Source of the DNA: Asinibacterium sp. OR53
GTDB lineage: Bacteria > Bacteroidota > Bacteroidia > Chitinophagales > Chitinophagaceae
Direction of reading: 5' to 3'
Assembly: GCF_000515315.1 (NCBI RefSeq)
Contig: NZ_KI911562.1
Span: forward strand, 744,001-808,000
Length of the DNA: 64,000 nucleotides
Shown here one piece after another: positions 1 to 7,649 of the stretch; positions within the stretch are counted from its first letter, which is position 1, and each line of letters begins with the position of its first letter. The notes under the pieces were generated by a model. The model made no database searches and was not told the DNA's origin. It was given only the letters and a program-made list of their open reading frames with translations. The position numbers were made by a program, and so were the translations under genes.

Positions 1-947
1 TAGATGGGTATTGATAAACTGATTCCAACAAAAGGGCCATAGCTTTGGTTCAGCAGGCTGAAACCTGCACTACTCTTGTTACTATTGAAATTATACCCGG
101 TATTGGCACGCAGGGAGGGATAACGAAGGGCGGCTGTTTCCTTTTCTATGAGCGCATTGATCTGCACCTGGCTGGCAGCAGAAAGTAACTGTGGGTTATC
201 TTTCAATGCAGAACGGATATTATCCAGGCGAATGGAACGGTCTACCACAATCGTATCGGTAATATTCACGGAAGAGTCGGGCTTTGCAACGATGAGGTTG
301 AGCAGATCTGTTTTGGCCTGATGGATTACCAGTTGCTGGCTGAGTTTTGACTGCACCAATGTATTGAGATCGAGCTGTGCCTGGTATATATCTGCATTGT
401 TCGATAGGCCTGCTTCTTTGCGTACCTGCAGTATGGATAATTTTTGTTTCGATACTTCAATGGATTGCAGAATGGTTTGCAGGAGTTGCTGCTGCCGTAC
501 AATATCATAGTATTTCACACTAACCGCCGCAATGGTATTCTGTATCTGGGCATTCAGCAATTGCTGGTTCTGGCGCTGTAGTTCACCCAGTCTCTTCTCG
601 GTTGTTACTACCCGGTACCCGTTGTATAATAAAATGCTGCCAGTAATACCCGCCGTTAAGTTGTTGGAGCCTACATTGTTCCTTTTCACATCACGCGCAG
701 CGTCTGCATATTTCTGGTTGATGGTAGTGAGCTGTTCATTATCGCCTGCCGTTGCACTCACTACCGGTAAAGCTCCTGCCACACCGCTGTTATTATTGAT
801 GTTGCTGATCTCCAGGTTGTTTTTAGCCAAACGGATATCGAAACTGTTTTTCAATGCAGTATTAACAGCATCGGAAAGCGACAGTGACTGCTGCGAATAC
901 CCTTCCATGGCAAGGGCCGTCAGGAAAACAAACAATAATTTTTTCAT
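1..947 (-). CDS. TolC-family outer membrane efflux protein (partial, C-terminus beyond window)
   Basis: Outer membrane channel of the TolC/OEP type, which forms the exit duct of tripartite efflux pumps. The reading frame is open from an ATG at 947 to the left window edge (315 codons). It starts with a signal peptide (MKKLLFVFLTALAMEGYSQ), followed by the typical LSLSDAVNTALKNSFDIRLA stretch seen at the N-terminus of OEP repeats, then long helical segments rich in Q, N and L. The C-terminal part is missing only because the window ends. Pump partners (membrane fusion protein, RND or ABC transporter) are expected further left and cannot be seen. Family confident; substrate unknown. Confidence 0.85.
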   Translation of the reverse strand, partial: MKKLLFVFLTALAMEGYSQQSLSLSDAVNTALKNSFDIRLAKNNLEISNINNNSGVAGALPVVSATAGDNEQLTTINQKYADAARDVKRNNVGSNNLTAGITGSILLYNGYRVVTTEKRLGELQRQNQQLLNAQIQNTIAAVSVKYYDIVRQQQLLQTILQSIEVSKQKLSILQVRKEAGLSNNADIYQAQLDLNTLVQSKLSQQLVIHQAKTDLLNLIVAKPDSSVNITDTIVVDRSIRLDNIRSALKDNPQLLSAASQVQINALIEKETAALRYPSLRANTGYNFNSNKSSAGFSLLNQSYGPFVGISLSIPI

Positions 948-1008
948 GTGCTGTGAAATTACCGGGCTGCTGTTGATGCATCCTCAAAAATTACACCAAC
1001 GGATGAGT

Positions 1009-1725
1009 TCAGCTTACCAGGGTACCAACACGCATGCCTTCTACCACTTTCAACAGGTTGCCTGGTTTATTCATGTCGAATACAATGATGGGCAGCTTGT
1101 TTTCCATGCAGAGCGTAAATGCGGTCATATCCATCACTCGCAGGTTCTGGTTGATGCATTCCTGGAAACTTACCGTATCGAATTTTTTTGCTGAAGGGTC
1201 TTTTTCGGGATCTGCATTATAGACACCGTCTACGCGCGTTCCTTTCAATATCACATCTGCTTTCATTTCAATAGCACGCAGTGATCCCGCTGTATCGGTA
1301 GTAAAATAAGGGTTGCCGGTACCCGCACCGAAAATTACCACACGCCCCTTTTCCAGGTGACGAAGGGCTTTCCGGCGGATATACGGCTCGGCCACCTGCT
1401 CCATATTGATGGCGCTTTGCAAACGGGTATACACGCCGATCTTTTCCAGCATCGCCTGCATAGCCATCGCATTAATCACTGTGGCAAGCATACCCATGTA
1501 ATCGCCATGCGCCCGTTCGATACCACTTTCAGCCTCATTCATACCCCTGTAAATATTACCCCCGCCGATCACAATGGCTACCTGAACACCCAGGTCGGTC
1601 ACCATTTTGATATCCTGTGCATATTGCTCAATGATACGGGGGTTAAAAGGATCACCATTCTGCTGGTCGCCTAATAAGGCTTCACCGGAGAGTTTGAGGA
1701 GAATACGCTTGAACTTGGGGAGCAT
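1009..1725 (-). CDS. pyrH: UMP kinase PyrH
   Basis: Phosphorylates UMP to UDP with ATP, an essential step of pyrimidine nucleotide synthesis in the cytoplasm. The 238-residue protein begins [19 protein letters not shown], the amino acid kinase fold's nucleotide loop, and has GGGNIYRG and [12 protein letters not shown], both typical of bacterial UMP kinases. A longer frame begins at 1815, but the extra 30 residues are not family-like, so the ATG at 1725 was chosen. It lies 120 bases downstream of tsf, the order tsf-pyrH being widespread. Length matches the family. Confidence 0.95.
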   Translation of the reverse strand: MLPKFKRILLKLSGEALLGDQQNGDPFNPRIIEQYAQDIKMVTDLGVQVAIVIGGGNIYRGMNEAESGIERAHGDYMGMLATVINAMAMQAMLEKIGVYTRLQSAINMEQVAEPYIRRKALRHLEKGRVVIFGAGTGNPYFTTDTAGSLRAIEMKADVILKGTRVDGVYNADPEKDPSAKKFDTVSFQECINQNLRVMDMTAFTLCMENKLPIIVFDMNKPGNLLKVVEGMRVGTLVS

Positions 1726-1845
1726 GAGGAGGTTATTGATTCGACTGCAAATAACCTGAATTTTTAATGAGTCGCCAAACAGAAAATAAAAAGGAGTGGC
1801 CTGTATCAGTACCACCCCTTCAATTATGCTACAACGGCATTGCCC

Positions 1846-2685
1846 TTATCCCAGTGCAACGCGTTTAAAACCTGTTACTTTCAGATCGGCTCCTACACTC
1901 TTCAGGTACTCGCCAACGCTCTTACCACCGTCTTTCACAAAAGCCTGTGCCAGCAAGGTTTGCTCTTTGAAGAAAGCATTCAGTTTGCCTTCAGCGATCT
2001 TGGAGATCATTTCATCGGGCTTACCGGCCATTTTAGGATCCTGCTTCATGGTATCTACGATGATAGCTCTTTCCCTTTCGATCACATCGGCAGGAACTGA
2101 GTCGGCATCTACCGCTACAGGATTCATCGCTGCGATCTGCATAGCAATGTCTTTTCCTGCTTCAGCAGCTTCGCTTGACAGTCCAACCAGCACGCCCATA
2201 CGGTAAGCGCCATGGATATAAGAAGCTACATAAGGCGCTTCGATTTTTTCAAATTTCGCAACACCGATCTTTTCACCAATGGCTGCGAGTTTATCGTTGA
2301 TCAGGTCAGATACTTTAGCGCCATTGATCACCACTTCATTCAGCTCTTCCGCACTGTTCACATTGTTGGCTACGGCAGCATCGGCGATGCTTTGCGCGAA
2401 GGCAACAAAGTCTGCGTTTTTAGAAACGAAGTCGGTTTCGCAACTGATACATACAATGAAACCGGTTTTGTTATCAGCAGATGTTTTTGCAATGATCACA
2501 CCTTCTTTCGCTTCACGGTCGCTGCGCTTGGCAGCTACTTTCTGACCCTGCTTGCGGAGCCAGTCAATCGCTGCTTCAAAATCACCGTTTGTTTCGGTGA
2601 GGGCCTTGCGGCAATCCATCATGCCGGCGCCGGTAGCCTGGCGGAGTTTATTAATTTCTGCGGCTGTAATTGTTGCAGTACTCAT
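1846..2685 (-). CDS. tsf: Translation elongation factor Ts
   Basis: Guanine nucleotide exchange factor for EF-Tu. The 279-residue product shows the N-terminal UBA-like module (ITAAEINKLRQATGAGMMDCRKALTE is the family signature region), followed by the conserved core CETDFVSKN at about residues 80-88, where the TDFV motif contacts EF-Tu. It lies downstream of rpsB in the usual rpsB-tsf order, but with an unusually wide 187-base spacer holding a stem-loop (2805-2851). Length matches the family. Confidence 0.97.
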   Translation of the reverse strand: MSTATITAAEINKLRQATGAGMMDCRKALTETNGDFEAAIDWLRKQGQKVAAKRSDREAKEGVIIAKTSADNKTGFIVCISCETDFVSKNADFVAFAQSIADAAVANNVNSAEELNEVVINGAKVSDLINDKLAAIGEKIGVAKFEKIEAPYVASYIHGAYRMGVLVGLSSEAAEAGKDIAMQIAAMNPVAVDADSVPADVIERERAIIVDTMKQDPKMAGKPDEMISKIAEGKLNAFFKEQTLLAQAFVKDGGKSVGEYLKSVGADLKVTGFKRVALG

Positions 2686-2804
2686 ATTCTTTTACAATTT
2701 TGAAACGTTATTATGGATGCGGTGTGAGCAAAACTAATAGCTGCACCCGGATACCAACATTATGGTTTAATGAAATAAAAATCAGTAGCAGCGGATCAAA
2801 CAAA

Positions 2805-2851
2805 TTGGGTCATCATGCCATTACCCATAAGAGAATGACGTAATGACCCAA
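2805..2851 (-). other. Stem-loop in the rpsB-tsf spacer
   Basis: Nine-base arms TTGGGTCAT (2805-2813) and ATGACCCAA (2843-2851) are perfectly complementary. Inside, CATTAC (2818-2823) and GTAATG (2840-2845) form a competing pair that overlaps the outer arm. No clear U-run follows on the minus strand, so it is not a standard terminator. It may be a processing site or attenuator that sets tsf expression relative to rpsB; that role is inference. Confidence 0.5.
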
Positions 2852-2872
2852 CGAATATTTCATTCAGGATGA

Positions 2873-3760
2873 TTATCTGCTTCCACCACCGGCAGGGCGA
2901 CGGTTACCCGGAACACGACGTTTGGGTTGTCCTTGTCCACCTGCATCGGCGCTTCCACGCTGTCTGCCCCCGCGGCCAGATTCAGACTGGGCTTCTGCTT
3001 CGAGGCGACGGGCCTTCGCCTCATTTTCGTTATTGCTCTCTTCTGTTTCTTCTTCATCTTTAGAAGCCTGACGTTCTGCCAAACCTTCAGCTATAGCTGC
3101 TACGATATAGTTTACAACGATAGCGATAGACTTGGTGGCATCGTCGTTGGAAGGAATAGAAAAGTCTACTTTATTGGGATCGCAGTTGGTATCAACCATA
3201 CCAAAAGTAGTAATGCCCAGGCGCTTGGCTTCTGCCAGTGCAATATGTTCATGCCCGATGTCTACCAGGAACAAAGCAGCCGGCAGGCGTCCCAGTTGAG
3301 CGATACCGCCCAATACTTTTTCCATTTTATCCTTATCGCGACTCAAAGTCAGACGCTCTTTCTTGGTGAGGCTGTCGGCGCTGCCATCTGCCAGCATTTT
3401 TTCAATGCTCTGCATTTTCTTAACGCTCTTACGAACCGTATTGAAGTTGGTAAGCATACCACCCAGCCAACGCTCGGTAGCATAAGGCATGTTCACACGC
3501 TTAGCGCACTCGCTCACGATCTCTTTCGCCTGCTTTTTGGTAGCAATGAACATGATCTTCTTACCGCTTTTCGCAATTTGTTTAACAGCAGCAGCCGCTT
3601 CCTGCAGGTGGTCCACTGTTTTATTCAGATCGATGATGTGGATGCCTTTCTTCTCAGCGAAGATATAAGGCAACATCTTGGGATTCCACTTCTTTTTCAG
3701 GTGACCAAAGTGTACGCCGGCCTCCAGAAGTTGTTGTTGCAGTGAAGTGTTATTTTCCAT
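2873..3760 (-). CDS. rpsB: 30S ribosomal protein S2 with long C-terminal tail
   Basis: Small-subunit ribosomal protein S2. The core (MENNTSLQQQLLEAGVHFGHLKKKWNPKM, then FIATKKQAKEIV, RWLGGMLTNF, GITTFGMVDTNCDP) is canonical. The protein is 295 residues; bacterial S2 is usually about 230-260. The excess is a C-terminal tail from about residue 240, first acidic (KDEEETEESNNENEAKA) and then rich in G, R, Q and P with basic patches. Such tails occur in Bacteroidota S2, but this one would be disordered and strongly charged. It is read between rpsI and tsf in the ribosomal operon. Confidence 0.97.
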   Translation of the reverse strand: MENNTSLQQQLLEAGVHFGHLKKKWNPKMLPYIFAEKKGIHIIDLNKTVDHLQEAAAAVKQIAKSGKKIMFIATKKQAKEIVSECAKRVNMPYATERWLGGMLTNFNTVRKSVKKMQSIEKMLADGSADSLTKKERLTLSRDKDKMEKVLGGIAQLGRLPAALFLVDIGHEHIALAEAKRLGITTFGMVDTNCDPNKVDFSIPSNDDATKSIAIVVNYIVAAIAEGLAERQASKDEEETEESNNENEAKARRLEAEAQSESGRGGRQRGSADAGGQGQPKRRVPGNRRPAGGGSR

Positions 3761-3813
3761 TGTATTGATTGTATAAGTTGTTATAGTTTAATAATAACCA
3801 CAGGAGCCAACGA

Positions 3814-4203
3814 TTAACGCTTGCTGAACTGGTAGCTTCTACGTGCTTTCTTGTGACCGAATTTCTTACGTTCAACACCACGGGGATCACGCTTCAACTG
3901 ACCTTCTGCTTTCAGCGCAGGACGGAATTCAGCATTCACTTCAAGCAATGCACGGGCAATACCCAGTTTGGCTGCTTCGGCCTGGCCTTTCAAACCACCA
4001 CCGGTTGCATTGATTACCACATCGTACTTGCCAAACACATCGGCAGTTTTCAGCGGAGCTTCCACCTGGTTCTGCAGGTATACCAGCGGAAAATATTCTT
4101 TATAGTCCCTGTCATTTACAGTGATCTTACCCTCACCCTTGCTGATGAATACGCGGGTAACGGCTTCTTTACGGCGACCAACTGCGTTTTTTTGTTTTTC
4201 CAT
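3814..4203 (-). CDS. rpsI: 30S ribosomal protein S9
   Basis: Small-subunit protein S9, whose C-terminal tail reaches the P-site tRNA. The 129-residue sequence begins MEKQKNAVGRRKEAVTRVFI and ends with the hallmark KKARRSYQFSKR. TGGGLKGQAEA and the ARALLE region are conserved. It lies 35 bases downstream of rplM, the universal L13-S9 pair, transcribed leftward. Confidence 0.98.
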   Translation of the reverse strand: MEKQKNAVGRRKEAVTRVFISKGEGKITVNDRDYKEYFPLVYLQNQVEAPLKTADVFGKYDVVINATGGGLKGQAEAAKLGIARALLEVNAEFRPALKAEGQLKRDPRGVERKKFGHKKARRSYQFSKR

Positions 4204-4238
4204 TTATGTTGGAATTAAAGTGTTTTAAAACGGTTGAT

Positions 4239-4682
4239 TTAGAATTTAAATTCTTTGGGTTGCTGTGCAGCATGCGGATGGTTGGGACCAGCATACACGA
4301 ACAGTTTCTTGATCATTTTGCGACCCAGGCGGTTCTTAGGCAGCATGCCTTTTACCGCTCTTTCCATGATCACTTCAGGACGACGCCTGATCAGGTCCTG
4401 GGCAGCTTCTTCTTTCTTACCACCGGGGTAACCAGAGAAGTTGATGTATTGTTTGTCTTCGAACTTGTTACCGGTGAAGACTACCTTTTCTGCATTGATA
4501 ACAATGACATAATCACCGCAGTCTACGTGAGGTGTATAATACGCTTTGTTCTTACCGCGAAGAGCAGCAGCGATCTTGGATGCAATACGACCTACGGTTT
4601 GATTAGTACCGTCAACCACGTACCAGTTGTGCTGCACGGTAGCCGCATTCGCATGCTTTGTAGTGAAATGAAGTTTACTCAT
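4239..4682 (-). CDS. rplM: 50S ribosomal protein L13
   Basis: Large-subunit protein L13, needed early in 50S assembly. The chosen ATG at 4682 gives 147 residues starting [20 protein letters not shown]; the 7 extra residues of the longer frame are not conserved. [16 protein letters not shown] segment (here [15 protein letters not shown]), [12 protein letters not shown] and [13 protein letters not shown] are family signatures. It is the first gene of the leftward unit rplM-rpsI-rpsB-tsf-pyrH, with a promoter at 4737-4768 and a leader hairpin at 4702-4723. Confidence 0.97.
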   Translation of the reverse strand: MSKLHFTTKHANAATVQHNWYVVDGTNQTVGRIASKIAAALRGKNKAYYTPHVDCGDYVIVINAEKVVFTGNKFEDKQYINFSGYPGGKKEEAAQDLIRRRPEVIMERAVKGMLPKNRLGRKMIKKLFVYAGPNHPHAAQQPKEFKF

Positions 4683-4701
4683 GATCTTTATTTTTTTGTT
4701 C

Positions 4702-4723
4702 AACCGGCGCTATCCCGACGGTT
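4702..4723 (-). promoter_or_regulatory. Leader hairpin before rplM
   Basis: AACCGGCG (4702-4709) pairs with CGACGGTT (4716-4723) around a CTATCC loop, with one G-A mismatch. It sits between the predicted transcription start near 4730 and the rplM start codon. It could be an autogenous L13/S9 binding site, as ribosomal operons often carry, but nothing in the sequence proves that. Confidence 0.4.
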
Positions 4724-4736
4724 TTTAAATGGACGG

Positions 4737-4768
4737 CAAAGGTACGGCCACAGTAATCGATTTTCCAA
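4737..4768 (-). promoter_or_regulatory. Promoter of the rplM-rpsI-rpsB-tsf operon
   Basis: Read on the minus strand, TTG (4768-4766) is followed after 21 bases by TACCTTTG (4744-4737), an exact match to the Bacteroidota -7 element TAnnTTTG with a -33 TTG at normal distance. Transcription would start near 4730, giving a leader of about 48 bases. Confidence 0.7.
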
Positions 4769-4917
4769 GGATTTTGCAAAGTATTTTGAATGATGCCTTT
4801 ACAAATGACTGATAATCAATAAAAAAATAGCGTCTCGAAAATCATCACGTCTATTTTACCCGCTCCGTTACAGCCGGAGCATAGCTATTCATATTTGTGA
4901 CATTATTTAATTGCCTT

Positions 4918-4942
4918 AAAAGTTGGCAATTTACCAACTTTT
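4918..4942. promoter_or_regulatory. Palindromic operator of higBA
   Basis: Perfect 9-base inverted repeat: AAAAGTTGG (4918-4926) and CCAACTTTT (4934-4942) around 7 bases. It covers the -33 TTGG of the higBA promoter and part of the spacer to the -7 box. HigA antitoxins (alone or with HigB) repress their own operon by binding such palindromes through the helix-turn-helix, so this is the expected autoregulatory site. Confidence 0.65.
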
Positions 4943-4952
4943 AATACCTTTG
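4923..4952 (+). promoter_or_regulatory. Promoter of higBA
   Basis: TTGG at 4923-4926 and TACCTTTG at 4945-4952 (exact TAnnTTTG) are about 19 bases apart. Transcription would start near 4959, about 35 bases before the higB ATG at 4995. This placement also rules out translation starts upstream, such as the frame opening at 4923. Confidence 0.7.
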
Positions 4953-4994
4953 CTTTATGCTAGTAAGCAAAGGTGCAGGTACAAACCATTACTT

Positions 4995-5288
4995 ATGCTT
5001 ATTATCAACGGAAGGTTACTGGATTCTTTTGCTCTTGCTCATGCTTCTACAAGAAAAAGTCTGGCAGCATGGAAAAAAGCAACCAAAGAAGCTTCCTGGA
5101 AAAAGAAACAGGATATACTTTTTTCTTTTCCCAATGCAAAAGTCCTGGGCAATAACAGGGCAAGATTCGAGATACAACACAATAAATACCGTCTGATTGC
5201 CGAAGTGTTTTATGAAGATGGGTTGGTGGAAGTAAGGTTCATCGGCACGCATACGGAATATGATAAAATCGATCCTTTAACTGTATAA
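4995..5288 (+). CDS. higB: HigB-family toxin (mRNA interferase)
   Basis: Type II toxin of the HigB/RelE superfamily, expected to cleave mRNA at the ribosome. The 97-residue product starts MLIINGRLLDSFALAHASTRKSLAAW; conserved features are the AAWKKATKEASWKKKQDI helix, NNRARFEIQHNKYRLIAEV and the C-terminal VRFIGTHTEYDKID signature. A longer frame from 4923 exists but would begin inside the promoter, so the ATG at 4995 was chosen. The antitoxin gene follows after 10 bases; toxin-before-antitoxin order is typical of hig systems. Confidence 0.9.
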   Translation: MLIINGRLLDSFALAHASTRKSLAAWKKATKEASWKKKQDILFSFPNAKVLGNNRARFEIQHNKYRLIAEVFYEDGLVEVRFIGTHTEYDKIDPLTV

Positions 5289-5298
5289 ATATTGAATT

Positions 5299-5670
5299 AT
5301 GTCAGATTGGTTCTTTATCGAAAACGAATCCGAATACCAAAAAGCCATGGAGCGTTTTCAGGAAATTAAATACGCTGAAAAAGGCAGTATGGAGTACAGG
5401 GAGAAAATGTTACTCGCTCACCTCATCGATCGTTATGAAGACAGAACATCTTCTCTCCCCGAATTAGACCCCATCGAATTCATTAAAATTCGAATGGAAG
5501 ACTTTGGCTATAAAGCCACTGATCTTGCCAAAGCATACGGAGACAAAGGCACCGTAAGCAAGGTGTTGAATTATAAACAACCGCTTTCTTTAACGATGAT
5601 CCGGAAATTTAGTGAGATATTGCACATCCCTGTTGAAGCGTTGATCAAAGAATATAAACTTCAATCCTAG
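5299..5670 (+). CDS. higA: HigA-family antitoxin / transcriptional regulator
   Basis: Antitoxin partner of HigB and probable repressor of the operon. Of 123 residues, the first ~70 form an acidic helical region (MSDWFFIENESEYQKAMERF), probably the toxin-binding part. The C-terminal half is a helix-turn-helix of the Xre type (MEDFGYKATDLAKAYGDKGTVSKVLNYKQPLSLTMIRKF). The COG5499 subfamily has this arrangement. It lies 10 bases after higB and 4 bases before the amidohydrolase frame. Confidence 0.88.
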   Translation: MSDWFFIENESEYQKAMERFQEIKYAEKGSMEYREKMLLAHLIDRYEDRTSSLPELDPIEFIKIRMEDFGYKATDLAKAYGDKGTVSKVLNYKQPLSLTMIRKFSEILHIPVEALIKEYKLQS

Positions 5671-5674
5671 CATT

Positions 5675-6859
5675 TTGGCATTCAGAAAACTCCAGGCAAC
5701 ACAGCTTTTTACCGGATCGGAGATGCGCGGTAATGATGCTGTACTGGTTATCGATGAAACCGGGGTCATCAAAGACCTGGTATCCCTGGCAGATGCCGGT
5801 GATAACGTTGAATCTTACAAGGGCATCCTTTCACCTGGATTTATCAACTGTCATTGTCACCTGGAGCTCAGTCACATGAAGGGTTTGATACCCGAACAAA
5901 CAGGACTGGTCGATTTTGTTTTCCATGTGATCACCCAACGGCATTTCCCTGATGCTGAAATACTGGAACATATTACCCGTGCAGAAGATGAAATGCTGCA
6001 AAACGGTATTGTAGCGGTGGGGGATATCTGTAACAATACACTCACCATTCCGCAAAAACAGTTACAGCAACTGGCATATTATAATTTCATTGAAGTAAGC
6101 GGCTGGCTCCCCGCCCTGGCAGAACAGCGATTCCAACGGTCTTTCGGGTATTACCAGGAATTCAAAAACCTGAATGCCTGTAATCCTCGTTCGCTCTCCC
6201 CCCATGCGCCTTATTCGGTTTCCGAAGAATTGTGGCATTTGTTACAACCTCATTTCAACAATAAAACCATCACCATACATAACCAGGAAACGGCTTTCGA
6301 AGATGAACTGTTCGAAAAAGGCAGCGGCGGTTTCTCCCGTATGTATGAAATGATGCAATTGGATACGGCTTTCTTTAAACCCACTGGCAAGACCAGTCTG
6401 CAATCTTATTACAGCCAGTTATCGAATGCCCGGCAAGTACTCCTCGTTCACAATACATTCACTAAAGAGCCCGACCTGTTATTTGCTAAAAGCCAGGCAA
6501 TCGCTAACAGGCAGACCCTGTTTCATTGCCTATGCATCAATGCAAACCGTTATATCGAAAACAGTGTTCCTCCGGTTCAACTCCTGCGCGGCTACGATTG
6601 TACCATCGTGTTGGGCACAGACAGCCTGGCCAGTAACCACAGCCTAAGTATTCTTGCAGAACTTCAATCGATCACTAAATATTTCCCCCAGGTGCCGCTC
6701 AACGAATTATTGCGATGGGCAACCCTCAACGGCGCAAAAGCATTGCAGATGGAAGATGAACTGGGAAGCTTTGCCAAAGGCAAGAGGCCGGGCGTTGTAT
6801 TACTCGAGGGCAGTGATGGGAAGATTGATGAAGCTACTACTGTTCGGAGGATATTATAG
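5675..6859 (+). CDS. Amidohydrolase (cytosine deaminase / chlorohydrolase-like)
   Basis: Metal-dependent hydrolase of the amidohydrolase superfamily. The 394-residue protein has the metal ligand motif GFINCHCHLELSHMKG at about residues 55-70, a middle His region (LSPHAPYSVSEEL, ITIHNQET) and the late Asp motif VLGTDSLASNHSLS. The combination fits deaminases of the SsnA/MtaD group; substrate cannot be told. The frame opens with TTG at 5675 (the next ATG, at 5723, would remove the first beta strand) only 4 bases after higA, so it may be co-transcribed with the toxin-antitoxin genes. A convergent recO follows. Confidence 0.8.
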   Translation: MAFRKLQATQLFTGSEMRGNDAVLVIDETGVIKDLVSLADAGDNVESYKGILSPGFINCHCHLELSHMKGLIPEQTGLVDFVFHVITQRHFPDAEILEHITRAEDEMLQNGIVAVGDICNNTLTIPQKQLQQLAYYNFIEVSGWLPALAEQRFQRSFGYYQEFKNLNACNPRSLSPHAPYSVSEELWHLLQPHFNNKTITIHNQETAFEDELFEKGSGGFSRMYEMMQLDTAFFKPTGKTSLQSYYSQLSNARQVLLVHNTFTKEPDLLFAKSQAIANRQTLFHCLCINANRYIENSVPPVQLLRGYDCTIVLGTDSLASNHSLSILAELQSITKYFPQVPLNELLRWATLNGAKALQMEDELGSFAKGKRPGVVLLEGSDGKIDEATTVRRIL

Positions 6860-6875
6860 GAGTTGATAGTTGTTA

Positions 6876-6903
6876 GTTGTTAGAAAAGACATCCTCTGAC
6901 AAC
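6876..6903. terminator. Weak hairpin between convergent genes
   Basis: GTTGTTAGA (6876-6884) and TCTGACAAC (6895-6903) can pair with one wobble. It lies between the ends of the amidohydrolase and recO genes and touches the recO stop codon. There is no long U-run, so terminator function is only possible. Confidence 0.3.
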
Positions 6904-7640
6904 TAATTCAATACTTCCTGTAAAACACCCAGACTCCTCATTTCACCAAAATCAGCTACATGTAGTGCAATATAGGTTTGAAAAGCTTGTAAGAGTTCCC
7001 GTCTTATTTGCCTGTTCAACGATATATGATCAAGATCATTGTAAAACTGTAACGATAACAATTGACCGGCTACCTCGGCCAACCGGCTTTCTATGTAATA
7101 AGGGTGTGCAGGTTTTTCCCGGATAAAAATTCCTTCCTGTAAATCAAGCACCGGTGTTTGTGCATGATAAGTGCCCTGCATCTGGAAACCTAATTCACTT
7201 CCCAGGTGGAGAATGAAATACAATGGTAAATTGGCTACGAGTGTATCTGAGCCTTTGTCGAGTTGTTTAAGGGTATCTTCTATCAGGTAGAACAATTCCG
7301 GGTTGGCTTCCGGTTGTTTGAGGCTATGCTGTAACAGTTCTATCACGTACATGGCAACTGCATTCCGCATCACATCGAACAATAATCTCTCGTAGAGATA
7401 AGCCCACTGGAACTCTTTCACAAACTGTAATTGTTTGAGTTCGTTGTGATACACTTCCATCTCCAGTATGGCTGCCGGCTGAAAATAAACTGCTTTGCCC
7501 GCTGAGGTTTTACTGCTTTGCCTCACCCCTTTTACAATATAACTCTGCACCCCAAACAATTCGGTATATACCGTGGTAATGACGCTTGTATCGCCATATT
7601 TCACGGTACGCAACACAATGCCTTTGGTAGCATGTATCAT
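6903..7640 (-). CDS. recO: DNA repair protein RecO
   Basis: RecO loads RecA with RecR at gaps in the RecFOR pathway. The 245-residue product begins MIHATKGIVLRTVKYGDTSVITTVYTE, the OB-fold start typical of RecO, and continues with the YIVKGVR segment and a helical C-terminal domain. The four-cysteine zinc motif present in many RecO proteins is not visible. It lies 9 bases downstream of pheS and probably shares its transcript. Confidence 0.93.
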   Translation of the reverse strand: MIHATKGIVLRTVKYGDTSVITTVYTELFGVQSYIVKGVRQSSKTSAGKAVYFQPAAILEMEVYHNELKQLQFVKEFQWAYLYERLLFDVMRNAVAMYVIELLQHSLKQPEANPELFYLIEDTLKQLDKGSDTLVANLPLYFILHLGSELGFQMQGTYHAQTPVLDLQEGIFIREKPAHPYYIESRLAEVAGQLLSLQFYNDLDHISLNRQIRRELLQAFQTYIALHVADFGEMRSLGVLQEVLN

Positions 7641-7649
7641 AGGCTAGGT

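Noticed and set aside
532..1194. 220-residue plus-strand frame across tolC and pyrH
   Set aside because: It is antisense to two clear genes, has no protein-like motifs and spans their junction.
2212..3745. Long plus-strand frames antisense to tsf and rpsB
   Set aside because: Shadows of ribosomal genes; composition follows the complementary coding frame.
4923..4994. 24-residue N-terminal extension of HigB
   Set aside because: It would begin inside the promoter and operator, and HigB homology starts at the ATG at 4995.
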